The notes beneath the pieces were generated by a model. The model ran no database searches. It was not told the DNA's origin and saw only the letters and a list, made by a program, of their open reading frames with translations. The translations under genes and the position numbers were made by a program. Source: Rhodococcus rhodochrous (lineage in GTDB: Bacteria > Actinomycetota > Actinomycetes > Mycobacteriales > Mycobacteriaceae). Taken from it: a stretch of 64,000 nucleotides of DNA. This document shows, piece after piece, positions 58,540 to 64,000 of this stretch. The DNA is taken from contig NZ_CP027557.1 in assembly GCF_014854695.1 (NCBI RefSeq), positions 496,001 to 560,000 of the forward strand. Direction: 5' to 3'. Each line of letters starts with the position of its first letter. Positions within the stretch are counted from its first letter, which is position 1.

Positions 58540-61083
58540 ATGTTCGAAAGGTTCACCGATCGCGCGCGGCGCGTCGTTGTCCTGGCTCAAGAAGAGGCCA
58601 GGATGCTCAACCACAACTACATCGGCACGGAGCACATCCTCCTCGGCCTCATCCACGAGGGTGAGGGTGTGGCGGCGAAGTCGCTCGAGTCGTTGGGTAT
58701 CTCCCTCGAAGGTGTGCGCAGCCAGGTCGAAGAGATCATCGGCCAGGGTCAGCAGGCGCCCTCGGGGCACATTCCCTTCACTCCTCGTGCCAAGAAGGTC
58801 CTCGAGCTGAGCCTTCGCGAAGCGCTCCAGCTCGGACACAACTACATCGGTACCGAACACATCCTGCTCGGTCTCATCCGCGAGGGTGAGGGCGTGGCGG
58901 CGCAGGTGCTCGTCAAGCTCGGCGCCGACCTCAACCGGGTGCGTCAGCAGGTCATCCAGCTGCTGTCCGGTTACCAGGGTAAGGAGCCCGCAGAATCCGG
59001 CACGAGCCGTGGCGAGACCGGCACTCCGTCCACGTCGCTCGTCCTGGACCAGTTCGGCCGCAACCTCACGCAGGCAGCTCTCGAGGGCAAGCTCGACCCG
59101 GTCATCGGCCGGGCGAAGGAGATCGAGCGCGTCATGCAGGTGCTGTCGCGTCGTACGAAGAACAACCCGGTGCTCATCGGCGAGCCGGGTGTCGGTAAGA
59201 CCGCCGTCGTCGAGGGCCTCGCGCAGGCCATCGTCAACGGTGAGGTCCCCGAGACCCTCAAGGACAAGCAGCTCTACACGCTCGACCTGGGCTCGCTCGT
59301 CGCCGGCAGCCGTTACCGCGGCGATTTCGAGGAACGCCTGAAGAAGGTCCTCAAGGAGATCAACAGCCGCGGCGACATCATCCTGTTCATCGACGAGCTG
59401 CACACGCTCGTCGGTGCCGGTGCTGCCGAGGGCGCGATCGACGCCGCGTCGATCCTCAAGCCCAAGCTCGCCCGCGGTGAGCTGCAGACCATCGGTGCGA
59501 CGACCCTCGACGAGTACCGCAAGTACATCGAGAAGGACGCCGCTCTCGAGCGCCGCTTCCAGCCGGTGCAGGTCGGGGAGCCGACGGTGGAGCACACCAT
59601 CGAGATCCTCAAGGGTCTGCGCGACCGCTACGAGGCGCACCACCGCGTCTCGATCACCGACAAGGCGCTCGTCGCGTCGGCCACTCTCGCCGACCGCTAC
59701 ATCAACGACCGCTTCCTGCCGGACAAGGCGATCGACCTCATCGACGAGGCCGGTGCACGCATGCGCATCCGTCGCATGACCGCGCCGCCGGACCTGCGCG
59801 AGTTCGACGACAAGATCGCCGACGCCCGTCGCGAGAAGGAATCGGCGATCGACGCGCAGGACTTCGAGAAGGCCGCGAGCCTGCGCGACAAGGAGAAGCA
59901 GCTCGTCGCGCAGCGTGCCGAGCGCGAGAAGCAGTGGCGTGCGGGCGATCTCGACGTCATCGCCGAGGTCGACGAGGAGCAGATCGCCGAGGTCCTCGCC
60001 AACTGGACCGGTATCCCGGTGTTCAAGCTCACCGAGGAGGAGACCACGCGTCTGCTCCGCATGGAGGACGAGCTGCACAAGCGGATCATCGGCCAGGAGG
60101 ACGCCGTCAAGGCCGTCGCCAAGGCGATCCGTCGTACGCGTGCCGGCCTGAAGGACCCGAAGCGTCCGTCCGGTTCGTTCATCTTCGCCGGCCCGTCCGG
60201 TGTGGGTAAGACGGAGCTGTCCAAGGCGCTCGCGAACTTCCTGTTCGGCGAGGACGACGCGCTCATCCAGATCGACATGGGCGAGTTCCACGACCGCTTC
60301 ACCGCGTCGCGCCTGTTCGGTGCGCCTCCCGGCTACGTCGGATACGAGGAGGGCGGCCAGCTCACCGAGAAGGTGCGCCGCAAGCCGTTCTCCGTGGTTC
60401 TGTTCGACGAGATCGAGAAGGCCCACCAGGAGATCTACAACACCCTCCTGCAGGTCCTCGAGGACGGTCGCCTCACCGACGGTCAGGGACGCACGGTCGA
60501 CTTCAAGAACACCGTGCTGATCTTCACGTCGAACCTGGGCACCGCCGACATCTCGAAGGCCGTCGGGCTCGGCTTCTCGGCCGGAACGGGCGAGCAGTCG
60601 AACTACGAGCGGATGAAGAACAAGGTCCACGACGAGCTGAAGAAGCACTTCCGGCCCGAGTTCCTCAACCGTATCGACGACATCATCGTCTTCCACCAGC
60701 TCACGCAGGATCAGATCATCCAGATGGTCGACCTGATGATCGGACGTGTGGAGACGCAGCTGAAGAACAAGGACATGGGTATCGAGCTCACCGAGAAGGC
60801 GAAGTCGCTGCTCGCCAAGCGCGGCTTCGACCCGGTGCTCGGTGCACGTCCGCTGCGTCGCACGATCCAGCGCGAGATCGAGGATCAGCTCTCCGAGAAG
60901 ATCCTGTTCGGCGAGATCGGCGCGGGCCAGATCGTCCTCGTCGACGTCGAGGGCTGGGACGGCGAGGGCGCCGGCGAGAACGCGAAGTTCACGTTCACGC
61001 CGAGCGAGAAGCCGGCCGAGGTCCCGGACACCCCGGCGGTCGCGCTGGCCAAGTCCAGCGAGGGCGAGTCCGAATCCGGATAA
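58540..61083 (+). CDS. clpC1: Clp protease ATP-binding subunit ClpC1
   Basis: 847 residues, a class I Clp/Hsp100 unfoldase feeding the ClpP1P2 protease. The N-terminal domain has two ClpN repeats ([15 protein letters not shown] and [15 protein letters not shown], about 10-150). Walker A motifs are at 214-221 (GEPGVGKT) and 551-558 (GPSGVGKT), with a coiled M-domain (about 400-470) between. The C-terminus is acidic (SEGESESG). ATG 58540; Rv3596c position. Confidence 0.96.
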   Translation: MFERFTDRARRVVVLAQEEARMLNHNYIGTEHILLGLIHEGEGVAAKSLESLGISLEGVRSQVEEIIGQGQQAPSGHIPFTPRAKKVLELSLREALQLGHNYIGTEHILLGLIREGEGVAAQVLVKLGADLNRVRQQVIQLLSGYQGKEPAESGTSRGETGTPSTSLVLDQFGRNLTQAALEGKLDPVIGRAKEIERVMQVLSRRTKNNPVLIGEPGVGKTAVVEGLAQAIVNGEVPETLKDKQLYTLDLGSLVAGSRYRGDFEERLKKVLKEINSRGDIILFIDELHTLVGAGAAEGAIDAASILKPKLARGELQTIGATTLDEYRKYIEKDAALERRFQPVQVGEPTVEHTIEILKGLRDRYEAHHRVSITDKALVASATLADRYINDRFLPDKAIDLIDEAGARMRIRRMTAPPDLREFDDKIADARREKESAIDAQDFEKAASLRDKEKQLVAQRAEREKQWRAGDLDVIAEVDEEQIAEVLANWTGIPVFKLTEEETTRLLRMEDELHKRIIGQEDAVKAVAKAIRRTRAGLKDPKRPSGSFIFAGPSGVGKTELSKALANFLFGEDDALIQIDMGEFHDRFTASRLFGAPPGYVGYEEGGQLTEKVRRKPFSVVLFDEIEKAHQEIYNTLLQVLEDGRLTDGQGRTVDFKNTVLIFTSNLGTADISKAVGLGFSAGTGEQSNYERMKNKVHDELKKHFRPEFLNRIDDIIVFHQLTQDQIIQMVDLMIGRVETQLKNKDMGIELTEKAKSLLAKRGFDPVLGARPLRRTIQREIEDQLSEKILFGEIGAGQIVLVDVEGWDGEGAGENAKFTFTPSEKPAEVPDTPAVALAKSSEGESESG

Positions 61084-61089
61084 GCGTCC

Positions 61090-61134
61090 GCTGCCTGTGA
61101 GAGCAGGCACGTGTTGCTGCCTGTGAGAGCAGGC
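61090..61134 (+). repeat. Two identical 19-nt hairpin repeats after clpC1
   Basis: GCTGCCTGTGAGAGCAGGC occurs at 61090-61108 and 61116-61134 (period 26). Each copy forms a 5-bp stem GCCTG/CAGGC with the loop TGAGAG. Confidence 0.85.
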
Positions 61135-61145
61135 GCCTGCTGTAC

Positions 61146-61185
61146 CGAGAGGGGCGGCACCCGCGAGAGGGTGCCGCCCCTCTCG
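61146..61185 (+). terminator. Strong hairpin terminator of clpC1
   Basis: A perfect 17-bp stem CGAGAGGGGCGGCACCC with its complement, loop GCGAGA, 63 nt after the clpC1 stop. Confidence 0.75.
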
Positions 61186-61198
61186 CCGTCCGACGCAC

Positions 61199-61229
61199 TT
61201 GACCTCCAGTCGGCTCGAGGTTGCACGGT
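61199..61229 (+). promoter_or_regulatory. MerR/SoxR-type promoter-operator of the MBL gene
   Basis: TTGACC (-35, 61199-61204) and CACGGT (-10, 61224-61229) are 19 nt apart, the long spacing typical of MerR-family promoters. A dyad ACCTCCAG-TCGG-CTCGAGGT (61202-61221, one mismatch pair) fills the spacer, like the CCTCAAGTTAACTTGAGG box of SoxR. No merR gene is in the window. Confidence 0.6.
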
Positions 61230-61263
61230 GGTGGTGACCGGACGACGACCAGGAGGTATCGCG

Positions 61264-61908
61264 ATGCGGCAAGTACTGCCCGATCTGTGGGAGACACAGG
61301 AGGACAACCCGTTCCCGGGGCTGAGGACGCACGCCTATCTGTGGACCGGGAAGAACAACGTGCTCTTCTATTCGGTTGCCGGTGAGTCCGATTTCGACGC
61401 ACTGGACCGCCTCGGTGGGATCACCGACCAGTACCTGTCCCACCAGGACGAGGCCGGCCCGATGCTCGGCAGGATCGCCGAGCGCTTCGGGTCGAGACTC
61501 CACGCGGCGGCGGCGGAGGCCGATGTGGTCGGCCGGCACGCCCGCATCGACGTCCCGCTGACGGAACGTCACGTGGACGACAACGGGGTGGAGATCGTTC
61601 CGACGCCCGGGCACACGGTGGGGAGCATCTGCTATCTGGTGCCCGGCGCGGACGGGACCCGCTACCTGTTCACCGGCGACACGCTGTACCGCGGTGCTTC
61701 GGGGAAGTGGCGGGCCGGCTACATCGAGGGGATGAGCGACGCCCGTGCGCTCGCCGACAGTCTGCGCCTGCTGGCGACGGCGGAACCCGATGTGGTGATC
61801 TCGAGTGCGTTCGCGGGGGAGTCGGGCGTGCACCGGATCGACCCCCGCGAATGGCCTGCCCACATCGACCAGGCTCTGACCGGGTTGTCTGCCGCGGTGC
61901 AGGGCTGA
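61264..61908 (+). CDS. MBL-fold hydrolase-like protein with degenerate metal site
   Basis: 214 residues with metallo-beta-lactamase-fold features (HAYLWTGKNNVLFYSV, PTPGHTVGSICYLV, LFTGDTLYRG), but the HxHxDH motif is replaced by SHQDEAGP. Zinc binding would be incomplete; it could act as a non-canonical hydrolase or sensor. AGGAGG is 7 nt before the ATG. The upstream MerR/SoxR-like operator suggests induction by redox or metal stress. Convergent with the next TetR gene. Confidence 0.8.
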   Translation: MRQVLPDLWETQEDNPFPGLRTHAYLWTGKNNVLFYSVAGESDFDALDRLGGITDQYLSHQDEAGPMLGRIAERFGSRLHAAAAEADVVGRHARIDVPLTERHVDDNGVEIVPTPGHTVGSICYLVPGADGTRYLFTGDTLYRGASGKWRAGYIEGMSDARALADSLRLLATAEPDVVISSAFAGESGVHRIDPREWPAHIDQALTGLSAAVQG

Positions 61909-61966
61909 GGAGAGCTCTTCCGGACCGTCTGCCCTGCCGCGGGTCGTGGCCGACCTTGCCGCCGGC

Positions 61967-62593
61967 TCATCTGCCGATGGTCGGCATGTGCGCGGTGAGT
62001 GTCGACAGGGTGCTGGCGACGATCTCGGTGAGTTCGTCGGGGCGGATGTCGAGCGTGCCGTCGAGCCAGCCGCGGACGAGCTCGACGGCACCGGCCATGA
62101 CGACCACCGCGCACAGTTCGGCCTGCCGGGAGTCGAGGCGGGTGCCCACCGCGTCGCTCTGCTTGGCGAGTTCGTCGGCGGCGGACCGGATGAACGCGCT
62201 CTTCCGCTCGGCGAGCGGGGGCGCGTCGGAGATGAGGAAGCGACCCTGCTGGGGGTTGCGTTCGACGGCGCCGACGATCGCTCCCACCGCGGCGCGCGCC
62301 TTGGCGTGCAGCTCGTCGGGGGCCGCCGCGATGGCGTCGACGGCGCGTTCGAGCAGGGTCGCGCCGAGCTCGTCGTAGGCGGTGGTGACGAGGTCGGTCA
62401 TGTCGGTGAAACTCTCGTAGAAGAAGCGCGGGCCGACTCCCGCAGTGGCCGCGACCTTCCGTACCGTCGCCGCCGACCAGCCCTCGTCGGCGACGACGTC
62501 GATCACCGCGTTCTGGAGACGCTTGCGGCGTTCGGCGCGCCGGTCGGCCGGGGCGACGCCGCGATACGCGCGGGTGGCTTCGGGCTCGGACAC
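61967..62593 (-). CDS. TetR-family transcriptional regulator
   Basis: 208 residues; N-terminal helix-turn-helix (NAVIDVVADEGWSAATVRKVAATAGVGPRFFYESF) and a larger helical effector domain. GTG 62593 lies 7 nt after CACACT on the minus strand, so probably leaderless. It is divergent from the MpaB-type oxygenase and likely controls it. The ligand is unknown. Confidence 0.9.
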   Translation of the reverse strand: MSEPEATRAYRGVAPADRRAERRKRLQNAVIDVVADEGWSAATVRKVAATAGVGPRFFYESFTDMTDLVTTAYDELGATLLERAVDAIAAAPDELHAKARAAVGAIVGAVERNPQQGRFLISDAPPLAERKSAFIRSAADELAKQSDAVGTRLDSRQAELCAVVVMAGAVELVRGWLDGTLDIRPDELTEIVASTLSTLTAHMPTIGR

Positions 62594-62712
62594 ATCGTCG
62601 AGTGTGGCACAACACCACCGACCTTCAGGAATCGATCAATTCCGGAATCAAGTGTTTACTAATTGTGGAATCCTTGTCATAGTCGATCCCCGAATCCGGA
62701 CGAGGAGGAAAC
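62594..62712. promoter_or_regulatory. Divergent TetR/oxygenase promoter region
   Basis: For the right-hand gene, TTTACT (62655-62660), 17 nt and CATAGT (62678-62683) form a promoter. An inverted repeat GGAATcgatcaATTCC (62628-62643) between the two genes is a candidate TetR operator. The minus-strand CACACT (62601-62606) serves the TetR gene. Confidence 0.5.
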
Positions 62713-64000
62713 GTGACGATCGATGCCCCGTCGACTGCCCACCTGCACGACCGAACCGATCGACTCGCACCGAAGCCGATCCTGCGAGAGGGCGGCCCGC
62801 GTCTGGCGATGTCGTTGCTCGCCGGCGACTCGGTGCGACCGACCCGGGCCCAGGCCCGGGCGTTCGCCAAGTTCGCGCACACCTGCGATCCCGTGGCCGA
62901 CGATCTGGTCGCCGCGATGCGCCGCGACCGGCTCCGCATCCGCACACAGTTCGAGCAGGCACTCGAACACGGCATCGAGACCGTGGACGATCCCGCACCC
63001 GAGGTGGCAGCGTTCATCGCCACCCTCGACGACGTGCCGTTCTGGGTCGACTACGACAAGCTCGATCTCGCTGCGCGGGCAATCGCACGGATGCCGATGA
63101 GCACCCTCATGGCGTTCACCACCGCCATCGCCTTCCCGGCCAGCTACGTCTCCCCGCGCGTCAACGACGTGCTGTTGCGCGGCGGCGACCTCGCGAAACG
63201 CGCCGCGGGTCGGATCGTCGAGACGGTCTCGTGGTCGATGGACTGCACGGCGCCCGGCGGAATGGAGCGCTTCGGAGCGGGGACGAAGAACACCGCCCGT
63301 GTCCGCGTCGTGCACGCCTACATCCGTGCCGGGATCGATCGGGTCGACGACTGGAACACCGACACGCACGGCCGGCCCGTGAACCAGTTGCACTACTGCG
63401 TGACGATGATCCCGATCGCCGGGGTGGCCCTCGCCGTCATGGCGGCCGGGCACTGGTACTCGCGACGTGAGCGCGACGCGATCGTCCACCTCTACCGCTA
63501 CGTCGCCCACACCATGGGCGTGACGGCGGAACTGCAGGTCACGTCCTTCGACGAGCTCCTGCGTCTGATCTGGCTGGCGGTCTGGTCGGAGGTCGACCCC
63601 GACGACTCGTCCGCCGCTCTCACCGAGGCCGCGCTGAAGGCCGTTCCCCGCATCTACGGGGTCGACGGCCCCGGCGCGGCGAACCGCATCAGGAGCTGGG
63701 CGCACTACCACTTCCACGCCGACCTGGCCCGCCTGTCGCTGGGCTCCGGATACGCCGACGCCGTGGGCGTTCCGCGACTGAGCCCGATGGCGGCGCTGTA
63801 TCCGGTGTGGTTCGCGCGCAACCTCCTACGCGACCGCCTGAGTGTCCTGGTGCCCGGTGGTGCCGGACGCGCCGCCCGGCGGGGTCACGCCGAGCGCATG
63901 CGGGAGATCGCCGAGGTGAAGCGGCGGCTCGAAGTACGGCCCTACGAACGGGACGGAGCCGTGCAGTCGATCCGCGAACGCGACCGCGAACTCCGGGCGC
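62713..64000 (+). CDS. MpaB-type (DUF2236) oxygenase, 3' end outside the window
   Basis: 429 codons are visible; the frame is open to the edge. The DUF2236 signature TARVRVVHAYIRAGI places His201 where latex-clearing-protein-type enzymes bind heme, and the Arg/Lys/Thr around it match. The family covers heme-dependent oxygenases and peroxidases, including rubber oxygenase Lcp of Rhodococcus, but no Tat signal is visible, so it may be a cytoplasmic relative. GTG at 62713 has AGGAGG 5 nt upstream. Divergent TetR regulator. Confidence 0.78.
   Translation, partial: MTIDAPSTAHLHDRTDRLAPKPILREGGPRLAMSLLAGDSVRPTRAQARAFAKFAHTCDPVADDLVAAMRRDRLRIRTQFEQALEHGIETVDDPAPEVAAFIATLDDVPFWVDYDKLDLAARAIARMPMSTLMAFTTAIAFPASYVSPRVNDVLLRGGDLAKRAAGRIVETVSWSMDCTAPGGMERFGAGTKNTARVRVVHAYIRAGIDRVDDWNTDTHGRPVNQLHYCVTMIPIAGVALAVMAAGHWYSRRERDAIVHLYRYVAHTMGVTAELQVTSFDELLRLIWLAVWSEVDPDDSSAALTEAALKAVPRIYGVDGPGAANRIRSWAHYHFHADLARLSLGSGYADAVGVPRLSPMAALYPVWFARNLLRDRLSVLVPGGAGRAARRGHAERMREIAEVKRRLEVRPYERDGAVQSIRERDRELRA

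Noticed and set aside
58405-62091. A 1228-codon minus-strand open frame over clpC1 and the MBL gene
   Set aside because: Repetitive Leu/Asp/Val-rich shadow crossing two real genes and their terminator.

Overview
The window is a high-GC actinobacterial chromosome segment, almost certainly Rhodococcus and probably the R. rhodochrous/pyridinivorans group. The evidence is the 16S sequence, GTG-rich starts, a SAM-IV riboswitch, a mycobacterial-type mce operon and gene order shared with Mycobacterium tuberculosis. Recalled Mtb names are used as landmarks: the Rv3649-Rv3644c block (SftH-type helicase, cspA, Rv3647c-like, topA, DNA polymerase III delta'), the Rv3628-Rv3624c block (ppa, dacB, Rv3626c-like, tilS, hpt) and the Rv3610c-Rv3596c block (ftsH, folE-folP-folB-folK, three conserved genes, panC, panD, coaX, lysS, lsr2, clpC1).

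Layout. 0-10 kb: end of a peptide ABC transporter, helicase, cspA, topA, a regulator/VOC pair, delta' and tRNA-Thr. 10-15.8 kb: a complete 16S-23S-5S rRNA operon with no tRNA in the spacer. 15.8-34 kb is accessory: a frameshifted immunity-like gene, an SDR-P450 pair with a divergent TetR gene, a complete mce operon (two YrbE permeases, six MCE proteins, one Mce-associated protein), and a Pls/PosA-type single-module NRPS overlapping an M1 peptidase. 34.3-36.7 kb is a small sulfur-responsive cluster. 36.8-61 kb is the conserved housekeeping block. 61-64 kb carries an MBL-fold gene, a TetR gene and a divergent MpaB-type oxygenase gene that runs off the end.

How genes work together. The four fol genes build the dihydropteroate precursor of folate from GTP. 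panC, panD and coaX supply pantothenate and phosphorylate it toward CoA. ppa, tilS, hpt and lysS serve nucleotide and translation chemistry. ftsH and clpC1 are the proteolysis machines. The mce genes encode an envelope lipid importer.

The most interesting signal is sulfur-dependent post-transcriptional control. (1) A consensus promoter drives a SAM-IV riboswitch in front of a class V aminotransferase/cysteine-desulfurase-like gene. (2) Just after it, a leaderless leader peptide with the HVDLCRTA motif precedes a truncated luciferase-like protein, and the leader's own Cys-coding segment can base-pair with that gene's ribosome binding site. (3) 18 kb away, a second leaderless leader (MFFVIRCMSTQECCRG), with tandem Cys codons inside a 19-bp RBS-sequestering stem, precedes a rhodanese-like protein that lacks the catalytic Cys. 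Both leader-controlled proteins contain no cysteine and no methionine beyond the initiator, as expected for products made during sulfur starvation. About a dozen genes also show a -10 box (TANNNT or CANNNT) 6-8 nt before the start codon, predicting leaderless mRNAs.
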